From: an uncultured Oscillospiraceae bacterium
GTDB taxonomy: Bacteria > Bacillota > Clostridia > Oscillospirales > Acutalibacteraceae
Reading direction: 5' to 3'
Length of the DNA stretch: 10,846 nucleotides
NCBI GenBank assembly: GCA_900540535.1
Contig: UQGM01000065.1
Span: 1-10,846 of the forward strand
The notes under the pieces: generated by a model
What the model was told of the DNA's origin: nothing
What the model saw: the letters and a program-made list of their open reading frames with translations, nothing else
Database searches by the model: none
Shown: positions 1 to 5,593 of the stretch, one piece after another
Numbering within the stretch: the first letter of the stretch is position 1
Layout: each line of letters begins with the position of its first letter
Program-made: the position numbers and the translations under genes

Positions 1-43
1 GTATGAAAAAGAGTTCGGTACTATTGAAACTGATAAAGAGTGA
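1..43 (+). CDS. C-terminal tail of an upstream gene (partial)
   Basis: Reading from base 2, the window opens with the open stretch YEKEFGTIETDKE followed by TGA at 41-43. The mixed charged composition is typical of a real C-terminus, and the stop lies 5 nt before the ATG of the next gene. That spacing suggests an operon with the XRE regulator. The function cannot be told from 13 residues. A competing frame (ATG at 3, stop at 45-47) gives only 14 codons and is less likely. Confidence 0.35.
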   Translation, partial: YEKEFGTIETDKE

Positions 44-48
44 GTAAA

Positions 49-291
49 ATGCTGATTAAAGATGCAATAGTTATGCGCCTTAAAAATATCTGCAAAGAAA
101 AAAATATATGTTTCAATGACCTTGCAGTCCGTTCTGGAGTTACTCCGTCAACAGTATACAGTCTGATGAAAGAAGAACGGCGGGATTTATCGGTGATTAC
201 ACTGAAAAAGCTCTGCGACGGTCTTGATATGACCATTACTGATTTTTTTGAAGATGACATTTTCAGAACATTAGAGCAGGAAATAAAATAA
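49..291 (+). CDS. Small XRE-family (Cro/CI-type) HTH regulator
   Basis: An 80-residue protein that is almost wholly a single Cro/CI-type helix-turn-helix domain. The recognition region is visible as NDLAVRSGVTPSTVYSLMKE, followed by LKKLCDGLDMTITDFFED, the usual fifth helix of small clostridial XRE regulators. It should bind DNA as a dimer, and no sensor domain is present. I chose the ATG at 49 over a GTG at 40 because the GTG overlaps the preceding stop and has no ribosome binding site. The ATG has only a weak purine run (AAAGAGTGAG) upstream, so coupling to the upstream gene is likely. The Arc-type gene follows 11 nt later. The family call is firm; the target and role are unknown. Confidence 0.85.
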   Translation: MLIKDAIVMRLKNICKEKNICFNDLAVRSGVTPSTVYSLMKEERRDLSVITLKKLCDGLDMTITDFFEDDIFRTLEQEIK

Positions 292-302
292 GGAGTTTTG
301 TA

Positions 303-470
303 ATGGCTATTAAAAGTTTATCTATTCGAATTGATGAAAAAATGCTCCATAAGCTTCATGTAGTTGCCGATTATGAGGGGCGCAGCGCCAACAGTGAGAT
401 TCTTATTTTAATTCGTGATGCTATTGAGAAATACGAAGAAAAACACGGTGAAATTAAAATTGATAAATAA
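303..470 (+). CDS. Arc-type ribbon-helix-helix DNA-binding protein, 55 aa
   Basis: A 55-residue ORF with a textbook site, AGGAG at 291-295, 7 nt before the ATG. The N-terminal IKSLSIRIDEKML matches the beta-strand that enters the DNA major groove in Arc/MetJ-type ribbon-helix-helix proteins. It is followed by two helices (HKLHVVADYEGRSANSEIL and ILIRDAIEKYEEKHG), with the conserved N-S-E-I/L turn at about residues 30-33. Such proteins act as dimeric repressors or as accessory DNA-binding proteins in relaxosomes and toxin-antitoxin operons. No toxin is visible next to it. The position between two XRE regulators suggests a small control cassette. Family confident, function unknown. Confidence 0.82.
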   Translation: MAIKSLSIRIDEKMLHKLHVVADYEGRSANSEILILIRDAIEKYEEKHGEIKIDK

Positions 471-505
471 CAAAAATTGTTGGTGAAGCCGGGGAGTATT
501 TAACT

Positions 506-568
506 ATGTCTAAAAATTTCGTTATATTGCAGAATGTAACGGAATTTACAATAAGTGTTGAGGTGTAA
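506..568 (+). CDS. Possible 20-codon upstream ORF of the second XRE gene
   Basis: ATG at 506 follows GGGGAG (491-496) by 9 nt and reads MSKNFVILQNVTEFTISVEV before TAA at 566-568. The stop lies inside the ribosome binding region of the next gene, 4 nt before its ATG. That geometry allows translational coupling. The ORF also spans a palindrome at 520-541 and a -10-like TACAAT at 547-552, which would instead make this stretch promoter and operator DNA. It may be a leader peptide, a gene remnant or chance. Confidence 0.3.
   Translation: MSKNFVILQNVTEFTISVEV
520..541. promoter_or_regulatory. Operator-like imperfect palindrome before the second XRE gene
   Basis: A 22-bp dyad with half-sites CGTTA-T-ATT and AAT-G-TAACG pairs at 8 of 11 positions. 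It sits 32 bases before the XRE start and just upstream of TACAAT (547-552), one mismatch from a -10 box. XRE repressors commonly bind dyads of this size over their own promoter, so autoregulation is the simplest reading. No good -35 box is visible. Confidence 0.4.
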
Positions 569-572
569 CACT
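554..572 (+). promoter_or_regulatory. Hairpin presenting the Shine-Dalgarno of the second XRE gene
   Basis: AGTGTTGAGGTGTAACACT ends directly at the ATG at 573. Arms AGTGTT and AACACT form a perfect 6-bp stem, and the 7-nt loop GAGGTGT is the ribosome binding site. This site fixes the start at 573 rather than the GTG at 555. It may act in RNA by presenting or masking the site, or in DNA as a second operator. Confidence 0.4.
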
Positions 573-869
573 ATGATTAAAGATTTGCCAAGCAGATTGC
601 GGGATTTACGTATAAAATACGGTTATTCACAAAAGGAAGTATCCGAAAAAATCGGTGTATCTCCATCCATTGTCTCCGGGTATGAATCGGGAGAGAGAAC
701 ACCCAGTACACAGGTGCTGTTGTCATTGGCTTATTTATATGGTTGCAGCACAGACTATTTGCTAGGAAAGCAAAATGACAGCTCTCAATTAGTTCTTGAT
801 GTGAGTGGATTGAGTGATAAACAAATTAACGCTATTAAAAATATTGCAGAAGCAATGAAGGAAAAATAA
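573..869 (+). CDS. XRE-family HTH transcriptional regulator, 98 aa
   Basis: The N-terminal two thirds form a classic Cro/CI-type HTH: LPSRLRDLRIKYGYSQKEV, then SEKIGVSPSIVSGYESGERT (turn and recognition helix) and PSTQVLLSLAYLYGCSTDYLLG. The S-x-Y-E-x-G-x-R-x-P and STDYLLG signatures are standard for clostridial and phage-type XRE repressors. The C-terminal 30 residues (LSGLSDKQINAIKNIAEAMKEK-like) look like a short dimerisation helix. The start is set by GAGGTG 8 nt upstream. The next gene converges from the minus strand and no plus-strand terminator is obvious. Likely autoregulatory through the dyads just upstream (inference). Confidence 0.92.
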   Translation: MIKDLPSRLRDLRIKYGYSQKEVSEKIGVSPSIVSGYESGERTPSTQVLLSLAYLYGCSTDYLLGKQNDSSQLVLDVSGLSDKQINAIKNIAEAMKEK

Positions 870-934
870 TTTTAGAAGTACAAGTAGAAGCATTGTACAC
901 GTACATCAAATAAATAGAGTGTTTATAATTTAAA

Positions 935-961
935 AAGAGCCATGGATTTTCCATGGCTCTT
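935..961 (-). terminator. Rho-independent terminator of the minus-strand operon
   Basis: A perfect 11-bp stem (AAGAGCCATGG / CCATGGCTCTT) with a 5-nt loop. Read on the minus strand it is followed by TTTTTAAATT, whereas the plus-strand exit is A-rich. It lies 28 nt past the MBL gene stop, so it terminates that operon. It could hinder read-through from the XRE side without being a good plus-strand terminator. Confidence 0.85.
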
Positions 962-989
962 AAAAATTACTGTAAAAAATTATTTTATA

Positions 990-1925
990 TTACTTAACCG
1001 CATAAGCTAAGCCTTTTCCGCCTAAGGGCATTGGTCTGCCGGATGAGAAAGAAGTGCTGATCATGCCGCTTCTCATGTTTATATCGCCGTTTGAACCGAT
1101 ATAAGCTGTCACACCCTTTTCGTCTGCGGTAAAGTGAAGCTCTGAATGAGCTATTTTCTCAAGCTTAAAACGGACGTCGGGATAAATGCGGTTTTGAGTG
1201 TTGGTTATAACTGCATATTTGGGAGAAAGTGTTTTTGCCCAGAAAAGAGATGTTGAACCGTAGTATCCGTGATGACCTACTTTAAGCAAATCAACTTTCC
1301 CTATCTCTTTTGCAATTCTGCGCTCGTCGCCGTCTTTATAGTTAAGATCCCCCGCAAGAAGCACCCTTGTATCCTCCTTTTCTACAAGGGTGACTACGGA
1401 ATTTATGTTTTCACCGTACTTTAAAGAACGCTTTCTTGGTGAACCGTTGAAAAATGTCACACTGAAGTTTCCGAGGGTTTCCTTGCTGTGGTAAAACTCT
1501 TTAATCCACTCTACATTTCTCTCTTTGATAGCGTTTACCATCTGGTCGTATACTTCCTGATTGTCCCAGCGCATACGCTCCATTATAAACACTTTGTCTG
1601 CATTGTACTCTTTGAGATATGCTTTTTTAACACTGATTTCCGGATGCATGATTACCGTATCAAAACCGCCTATGTGGTCGGAATGTGCATGGGTTGCTAC
1701 TACAAAGTCCAGGGTGACTTTGCCGTCACGTCCACGGCAGTTATTTAAAAGATAATCCACAACCTTTTCTTCATAGCCCTGTAAATTAAGATGAGGCTTA
1801 TCTGCCGGAAAATCACTGTCCTCTGCAGCGTCGATCATTGCAAATCTGCCGTCGCTTTCAAGTATTATGCAGTCGGAATGACCTGTATCAAGAAAATGTA
1901 TTTTGTCTGAAGTCTGACCTAACAT
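990..1925 (-). CDS. MBL-fold metallo-hydrolase (ComEC C-terminal-like)
   Basis: A 311-residue metallo-beta-lactamase-fold hydrolase. The zinc motif H-x-H-x-D-H is at residues 79-84 (THAHSDHIGG), preceded by FLDTGHSDCIIL and the strand ending in MIDAAE. Later metal ligands are visible as AGDLNY (D193) and KVGHHGYYGST (H218/H219). The layout matches the soluble ComEC/Rec2-like lactamase domain, without the ComEC membrane channel and with no signal peptide, so it is probably cytosolic. Substrates in this group include nucleic acids and phosphoesters and cannot be assigned here. I chose ATG 1925: AGGGGG lies 12 nt upstream inside the end of the HAD gene, and the ATG falls 4 nt after the HAD stop. 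A longer version from 1964 would overlap that gene and add no conserved residue. Last gene of a three-gene operon. Confidence 0.88.
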   Translation of the reverse strand: MLGQTSDKIHFLDTGHSDCIILESDGRFAMIDAAEDSDFPADKPHLNLQGYEEKVVDYLLNNCRGRDGKVTLDFVVATHAHSDHIGGFDTVIMHPEISVKKAYLKEYNADKVFIMERMRWDNQEVYDQMVNAIKERNVEWIKEFYHSKETLGNFSVTFFNGSPRKRSLKYGENINSVVTLVEKEDTRVLLAGDLNYKDGDERRIAKEIGKVDLLKVGHHGYYGSTSLFWAKTLSPKYAVITNTQNRIYPDVRFKLEKIAHSELHFTADEKGVTAYIGSNGDINMRSGMISTSFSSGRPMPLGGKGLAYAVK

Positions 1926-1929
1926 AAAT

Positions 1930-2760
1930 TTATTTTTCCCCCTGTACAAAACGGCTAAGGGCATAAGCCATTGCGCTTTCGTCGCAGCTGCAAATTACCT
2001 CATCGGCAACTTGTTTAAGGTCATCACAGGCATTTGCTACGGCAAGAGCTGTTCCTGCTGCGCTGAGCAAAGTCAAATCGTTTCGGCTGTCGCCCATTGC
2101 CATGACCTCTTCTTTTTTTACATTAAGCTTTTCACAAAGCATTGTTAATGAACTGCCCTTGTTTACGCTGCGCTGTAATATTTCCATATTGCTTTCCATT
2201 GAAGTGGTAAGCTCTACGTTATTGAGTTTTCCTATTCTTTCAAAGGCTTCCTTTCTTTCATCTGCATCACTGAAAAAGATGTTGAACATTTCAGCGCCCT
2301 CATCGTTTTCAGTAAGAAAGGATTCGAGATTTTCTGTTCCCTTTCTTGTAGCGGTAAGGACATCGTGATAGTTTTCCTCAACACGGTAGTGAATGTAGGA
2401 TTCCTTTGTGAGCTTTGATTTTTCCGTTACCGGAGTACCTTTGGTATATACCTCAATCATCGTGTCATATTCAGAAAGGATACTAAAAAGCTCCATGGTT
2501 TCAGCTTTGGAAAAGGTGCTCTTCCATATCTCTTTTCCGTCACGGTCGAATATTACCGCTCCGTTTGAACAAATGCAATGGGTATATGTCTTTTTCTCTC
2601 TGAGGCTCTCGGGCATTTCGTAAAAGCTGCGTCCCGTTGTGGGAACTACATACAAACCATTGTTCATGGCATTTTCCATAGCCTCAAAGTTTTTGTTGCT
2701 TATTTCGCCGTTTGATGATATCAATGTTCCGTCAAGATCTGTTGCTGCAAGTTTTATCAA
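1930..2760 (-). CDS. Cof-type HAD-IIB family hydrolase
   Basis: A 276-residue haloacid-dehalogenase-type phosphatase. Motif I is ATDLDGTL (nucleophile D8, acid/base D10), motif II TTGRS (residues 41-45), motif III lysine K201 in VNKGSSL, and motif IV GDSRND (223-228). The large cap between motifs II and III is that of the IIB/Cof class, which usually dephosphorylates sugar phosphates or flavin-type cofactors; the substrate is not predictable. The start is TTG: AGAGGG (2767-2772) sits 6 nt upstream, and the resulting N-terminus MIKLAATDLDGT is the family standard. A nearby ATG is out of frame. Middle gene of the operon, 45 nt after gtrA-like and 4 nt before the MBL gene. Confidence 0.93.
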   Translation of the reverse strand: MIKLAATDLDGTLISSNGEISNKNFEAMENAMNNGLYVVPTTGRSFYEMPESLREKKTYTHCICSNGAVIFDRDGKEIWKSTFSKAETMELFSILSEYDTMIEVYTKGTPVTEKSKLTKESYIHYRVEENYHDVLTATRKGTENLESFLTENDEGAEMFNIFFSDADERKEAFERIGKLNNVELTTSMESNMEILQRSVNKGSSLTMLCEKLNVKKEEVMAMGDSRNDLTLLSAAGTALAVANACDDLKQVADEVICSCDESAMAYALSRFVQGEK

Positions 2761-2805
2761 TTATATCCCTCTTTCATCTTTGCGGAACCTTTGTTATCCG
2801 CTTAA

Positions 2806-3312
2806 TTATGCCTCGCACTTTCTTCTGTGGATGACAAAACGGCTAAGAGGATAAGTCCAGACTGTGGGAAGAGTCATAACTATGAGCTTTACAAGCATAT
2901 CAACCCAGAAATTGTTCCAGCCGTTGTTTGTAATCCAGGTACCGAGGAATGCACCAAACCAAGTATTAAATGTAATGGTGCATACTACCATTATAGCGTA
3001 AAGAATTGTAGAAACAAGAGGGTTTGCATCAGATTTAAAGGTAAGCTTACGATTCATTATGTAAGCGGCAGCATATCCGATGATTGCGGAAATGAGATAT
3101 GAGTAAAGATAACCCTTATATTCTATTCCGAGGAAAGTAAGAATGGGACTGTTTTCAACGGGAACTCCCTGCAAAGAGCTGAATACAACATACTGCAAAA
3201 GCGCATAAACTGCCATTTCAAGAATTGATGTGCTGGCTCCTGTAAAAGTGAATTTAATAAATTTCCAGATCTCTTTGTGCTTATCAACAAATTGCACTGC
3301 CTTTTCTCTCAT
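2806..3312 (-). CDS. GtrA-family membrane protein
   Basis: A 168-residue integral membrane protein of the GtrA/DPMS3-like family. Four hydrophobic segments lie at about residues 20-42, 68-86, 100-126 and 136-156. The hallmark NRKLTF follows the second one, and the lead-in is WKFIKFTFTGAST. Family members are thought to flip or present lipid-linked sugars for cell-wall or lipopolysaccharide glycosylation, often beside a glycosyltransferase, but none is present here. AAGGAG (3321-3326) lies 8 nt before the ATG. It is the first gene after the promoter at 3347-3375. Co-transcription with a HAD phosphatase and an MBL hydrolase may reflect lipid or sugar phosphate handling, which is inference only. 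Confidence 0.9.
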   Translation of the reverse strand: MREKAVQFVDKHKEIWKFIKFTFTGASTSILEMAVYALLQYVVFSSLQGVPVENSPILTFLGIEYKGYLYSYLISAIIGYAAAYIMNRKLTFKSDANPLVSTILYAIMVVCTITFNTWFGAFLGTWITNNGWNNFWVDMLVKLIVMTLPTVWTYPLSRFVIHRRKCEA

Positions 3313-3346
3313 GATGATTTCTCCTTATTTTTCATTCAGTAAATTT

Positions 3347-3375
3347 AGGATATATCAGCAAAAAGGCTTAGTCAA
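3347..3375 (-). promoter_or_regulatory. Sigma-A-type promoter of the gtrA-like operon
   Basis: On the minus strand TTGACT (3370-3375) is followed after 17 nt by TATCCT (3347-3352), giving 5 of 6 and 4 of 6 matches. The predicted start of transcription leaves a leader of about 25-30 nt before the ATG at 3312. Confidence 0.65.
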
Positions 3376-3451
3376 GGCAGTTTACAAAGGGTTAACACAC
3401 ATTTAACTGCATCGTTCCAATGGGAATTTTAACAGATCAGCGAAAAGAATA

Positions 3452-3480
3452 TTGACCCTGTAAAAAGGGCTGCTTATAAT
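3452..3480 (+). promoter_or_regulatory. Strong promoter of the MmcQ/YjbR gene
   Basis: TTGACC (3452-3457), a 17-nt spacer and a perfect TATAAT (3475-3480) lie about 40 nt before the start codon. This is among the best sigma-A matches in the window. No dyad overlaps it, so constitutive expression is likely. Confidence 0.85.
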
Positions 3481-3521
3481 TTAAATAGGAGAAATCTGAA
3501 TTCTAAGAGGAGCCGGAGAAA

Positions 3522-3896
3522 ATGAAAACAGAAGAAATAATAAACTATTGTCTAAAGAAAAACGGCGCATATATAGATCATCCCTTCGGTCCGGAATCCA
3601 CTATTAAGGTGGAAAAGAAAATCTTTGCACAGCTTTTTACATTAAAGGGAATAGAAAGCGTAACTTTCAACTGCGACGCCATGACGGGAGAATTTTACCG
3701 CAGCCTTTTCCCGGGAGTAGTAGTCAGGGGCTATCATTGTCCTCCCGTACAGCAGCCGTATTTTAACACTCTTCCCATTAATGGAGAGGTTCCCGATGAA
3801 CTGATTTTGGAAATGGCAGATCATAGCTATAAAACCGTCATGGGAAAGCTGCCGAAGTATGTTCAGAAAAGACTCCTTGAAAATACCGAAAAGTAA
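3522..3896 (+). CDS. MmcQ/YjbR family DNA-binding protein
   Basis: A 124-residue single-domain protein of the MmcQ/YjbR family, which has a CyaY-like fold proposed to bind DNA through a double-wing surface. Family marks are DHPFGPES near the N-terminus, KIFAQLF, the central FNCDAMTGEFYRSLFPGVVVRGYHCPP, and the C-terminal PDELILEMADHSYKTVMGKLPK. Length is typical and no other domain is fused. AGAGGAG (3506-3512) supports the ATG at 3522. It has its own promoter and a terminator-like hairpin, so it is probably monocistronic. The cellular role of the family is poorly known. Confidence 0.9.
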   Translation: MKTEEIINYCLKKNGAYIDHPFGPESTIKVEKKIFAQLFTLKGIESVTFNCDAMTGEFYRSLFPGVVVRGYHCPPVQQPYFNTLPINGEVPDELILEMADHSYKTVMGKLPKYVQKRLLENTEK

Positions 3897-3913
3897 ATAA
3901 AGTTTAAAACACA

Positions 3914-3948
3914 AATCAGCAGCAGCTTATTTAGAGCCGCTGCTGATT
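3914..3948 (+). terminator. Probable terminator after the MmcQ/YjbR gene
   Basis: Arms AATCAGCAGC and GCTGCTGATT form a perfect 10-bp stem, extended by a GCT/AGC pair beyond one A-C mismatch. The plus-strand exit (ATAATTTCTATAT) is only moderately T-rich, so efficiency may be modest. On the minus strand the exit is also T-rich. Confidence 0.6.
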
Positions 3949-3951
3949 ATA

Positions 3952-3967
3952 ATTTCTATATAGAAAT
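3952..3967. repeat. 16-bp perfect palindrome
   Basis: ATTTCTATATAGAAAT is an exact self-complementary site just after the terminator and about 45 bp before the -35 box of the next gene. It could be a regulator site, or assist termination. AT-rich palindromes of this size can also occur by chance. Confidence 0.4.
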
Positions 3968-4011
3968 ACTGGTTTAATATATGCTATGGTTGCTTAAATT
4001 AACCTGTGCTG

Positions 4012-4041
4012 TTGACGCTGAGGAAAGTAAAATTCTATAAT
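4012..4041 (+). promoter_or_regulatory. Promoter of the EEP-fold enzyme gene
   Basis: TTGACG (4012-4017), an 18-nt spacer and a perfect TATAAT (4036-4041) precede the AGGAGG ribosome binding site by about 17 nt. The short leader leaves little room for RNA control. Confidence 0.8.
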
Positions 4042-4073
4042 TCTATTGCAGTACAAAAGGAGGGTGAATATAA

Positions 4074-5030
4074 TTGAAAAACAAAACTAAAAAGATTGTC
4101 ATTCCGGTTGTTTCAGTTTTAGCAGCAGCTGCCGTAGCGGTAGGAGCATATTTTCCGGTTTCGTCTGCAATCCGCACGAACTTAAACGGACAGAAACTTT
4201 CCTCAGAATTTTTAAACGGTATAGAGCAGTCCGGTGGATTCAAACTTACTAACGGCGCCGATGTCAGAATTATGTCAGCAAATATTCTTGTACGCTATAA
4301 AGGCTGGGGAGGTACTCCGGTAAAATCAAGAGCGCTGATGTTCGCAGAGGTTCTCAATAAATATAAACCCGATGTTGCAGCTCTTCAGGAAGCTTGCAGC
4401 GACTGGCACAGCTGTCTTGAAAAGACCGTAGGGGATACATATGAATTTGTAGAGCCTAAATTTGATTTTGTAAGAACAAGCCTTACCACAATGATATACA
4501 ATAAAAACACACTTAATTTAATTGAAAGCGGACGTGTAAAATATTCTCAGGGCGACGGTCCTCAGCACAGAGCCATTACATGGGCTTTATTTGAAACAAA
4601 AGCGGATGGAAAGCGTTTTATCGCAATTTCAACACATTTTGATCCGCTTCGTCTTAAGGATACCGAAAAGGAATATGATATAATCTTCAGTCAGGCCGAT
4701 GAGCTCTTCAGTTTCGTTGATGAACTTTCAGAGAAATACAACTGTCCTATTTTCTCCGCCGGAGATTATAATGCCTGTGAGGTGGAAGGAGATATAGGAG
4801 AATCCGCTGGAGTGCCGATTTATAAAAAAGTCTCCGAACAGTTAGAGGATGTAAAGTATCTTACCGAAAACAGAAAGTACGGCAGTGAAATAGGTGAAAA
4901 CGATCCATGCTGGGATCATATTTTCCTTACCGGAGAAGCTGAAATAAAGTCTTTCAGAATCCTTTCAGACAGTTATTTGTCACCGCTTTCAGATCATTAT
5001 CCCATTTTTACCGATGTCAGCTTATCATAG
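4074..5030 (+). CDS. Membrane-anchored endonuclease/exonuclease/phosphatase-family hydrolase
   Basis: A 318-residue protein. Residues 1-7 are lysine-rich and 8-30 form one Ala/Val-rich hydrophobic segment, a signal anchor placing the enzyme outside the membrane (no lipobox). The rest is a DNase I-like EEP domain with catalytic marks in order: SAN (N70), LQEA (E106), STHFDP (H188), AGDYNA (D231, N233), CWDHIF (D281) and SDHYPIF (D307, H308). All key metal and catalytic residues are present, so it should be active. Members cleave nucleic acids, phosphoinositides or sphingomyelin, and the substrate here is open. An exported nuclease or phosphodiesterase for nutrient scavenging is plausible. The start is TTG at 4074, fixed by AGGAGGG at 4058-4064. 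It stands alone between its own promoter and a strong terminator. Confidence 0.9.
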   Translation: MKNKTKKIVIPVVSVLAAAAVAVGAYFPVSSAIRTNLNGQKLSSEFLNGIEQSGGFKLTNGADVRIMSANILVRYKGWGGTPVKSRALMFAEVLNKYKPDVAALQEACSDWHSCLEKTVGDTYEFVEPKFDFVRTSLTTMIYNKNTLNLIESGRVKYSQGDGPQHRAITWALFETKADGKRFIAISTHFDPLRLKDTEKEYDIIFSQADELFSFVDELSEKYNCPIFSAGDYNACEVEGDIGESAGVPIYKKVSEQLEDVKYLTENRKYGSEIGENDPCWDHIFLTGEAEIKSFRILSDSYLSPLSDHYPIFTDVSLS

Positions 5031-5037
5031 CAAATAA

Positions 5038-5071
5038 AAAAGGACTTCTGCTTTTTTGCAGAAGTCCTTTT
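5038..5071. terminator. Bidirectional terminator between the EEP gene and the small peptide gene
   Basis: A perfect 14-bp stem (AAAAGGACTTCTGC / GCAGAAGTCCTTTT) with a six-T loop. The minus-strand exit is TTTTTTATTTG, so it is strongest for the 38-aa peptide gene. The plus-strand side relies on the four T of the arm. It lies 7 nt past the EEP stop and 12 nt past the peptide stop. Confidence 0.92.
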
Positions 5072-5083
5072 AAAATATAAAAA

Positions 5084-5200
5084 TTAACCAAGAATGCCAA
5101 GGATACCGTCAAATACAGCAGAAACTATTTTCTGTGCGCTTTCACCGGCACCAGCTGTAGCAAGAATTTCCTCTACAAGTGAAAAAATAGAACTAAGCAT
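5084..5200 (-). CDS. 38-aa amphipathic small peptide, unrecognised
   Basis: The ATG at 5200 lies 8 nt after a perfect AGGAGG (5209-5214), and the ORF ends at TAA 12 nt before a strong terminator. The peptide starts MLSSIFSLVEEILATAGAG and ends IVSAVFDGILGILG. It has two hydrophobic amphipathic stretches (about residues 3-16 and 20-37) separated by the hinge AGAG. It has four acidic residues (E10, E11, E20, D31), one lysine (K24), no cysteine and no cleavable signal. By eye the plan (short helix, small-residue hinge, IVSxV then Gly-rich end) resembles beta-type phenol-soluble modulins of staphylococci, but that is not a demonstrated homology. Other options are a small membrane protein or a type I toxin-like peptide. 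It stands alone in its own transcription unit. Confidence 0.72.
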   Translation of the reverse strand: MLSSIFSLVEEILATAGAGESAQKIVSAVFDGILGILG

Positions 5201-5237
5201 TTTACCATCCTCCTGTTTGAATTTCAGGAAATAAAAC

Positions 5238-5263
5238 ATTACAGTATATGTAACAATTGTAAT
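5238..5263. promoter_or_regulatory. Overlapping dyads in the leader of the peptide gene
   Basis: TTACA-N5-TGTAA (5239-5253) is followed at once by the near-palindrome TAACAATTGTAA (5251-5262), so three half-sites of the type TTACA/TGTAA overlap. They lie between the predicted -10 (5291-5296) and the ribosome binding site. This is the form of an operator or an RNA fold. The binding protein is unknown. Confidence 0.35.
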
Positions 5264-5290
5264 ATTTTTTTAACTCTCCTGTGTATTTTT

Positions 5291-5296
5291 ATTATA
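5291..5296 (-). promoter_or_regulatory. Possible -10 box of the small peptide gene
   Basis: ATTATA on the plus strand reads as a perfect TATAAT on the minus strand, about 90 bases before the ATG. No good -35 lies at 16-18 nt; TTAACA is found 20 nt upstream, which is too far for a standard promoter. Either the promoter is activator-dependent or the true one is elsewhere. Confidence 0.35.
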
Positions 5297-5511
5297 TTTG
5301 ATGAAAGAGCAAAGTTTGTTAATAAATTATGAACAAACAAGATGCTTTATCTAATAAATCATAAACTTTTTATTAAATTCGCAAAATTAAGCAATAATAA
5401 TAAGATTTTATCACTGATTTTTTTGATTAATATACTTACATCCTGAAATTATTCAATTAGATAACTTGATTTAAGCTTTTTTTGAAACCCTATATAGAGA
5501 TTGTGTAATTC

Positions 5512-5540
5512 TTTACATTTTTGCCTCCTTAATTTATACT
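5512..5540 (+). promoter_or_regulatory. Promoter of rarA
   Basis: TTTACA (5512-5517), a 17-nt spacer and TATACT (5535-5540), each 5 of 6 to consensus, lie about 55 nt before the start codon. Confidence 0.7.
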
Positions 5541-5593
5541 TATATTAATTAGTCATTGATTTATATATCTTTAACCCGGAAAGAAGTGATTAA

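Larger units (their letters stand above)
5201..5511. other. AT-rich intergenic stretch between divergent genes
   Basis: About 310 very AT-rich bases between the peptide gene (minus) and the rarA promoter (plus). Apart from the peptide ribosome binding site it holds a cluster of TTACA/TGTAA half-sites (5238-5263), a minus-strand TATAAT (5291-5296) and a 7-bp inverted repeat GTTTGTT/AACAAAC (5314-5338, 11-nt loop). I see no ORF with a ribosome binding site in it and nothing recognisable in 5345-5511. Confidence 0.6.

Noticed and set aside
878..898. GTACAA/TTGTAC inverted repeat after the second XRE gene as a plus-strand terminator.
   Set aside because: Only a 6-bp stem with a 9-nt loop and no T-tract follows.
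1926..1964. N-terminal extension of the MBL hydrolase to 1964.
   Set aside because: It would overlap the end of the HAD gene and add 13 residues without family support; the ATG at 1925 has an AGGGGG upstream.
2827..3102. 91-codon plus-strand frame opposite the gtrA-like gene.
   Set aside because: The minus strand encodes a clear four-segment GtrA protein; the plus frame lacks a ribosome site and hydrophobic or domain structure.
3642..3914. 90-codon minus-strand frame over the MmcQ/YjbR gene.
   Set aside because: Opposite a strongly supported gene, with no ribosome binding site and no recognisable domain.
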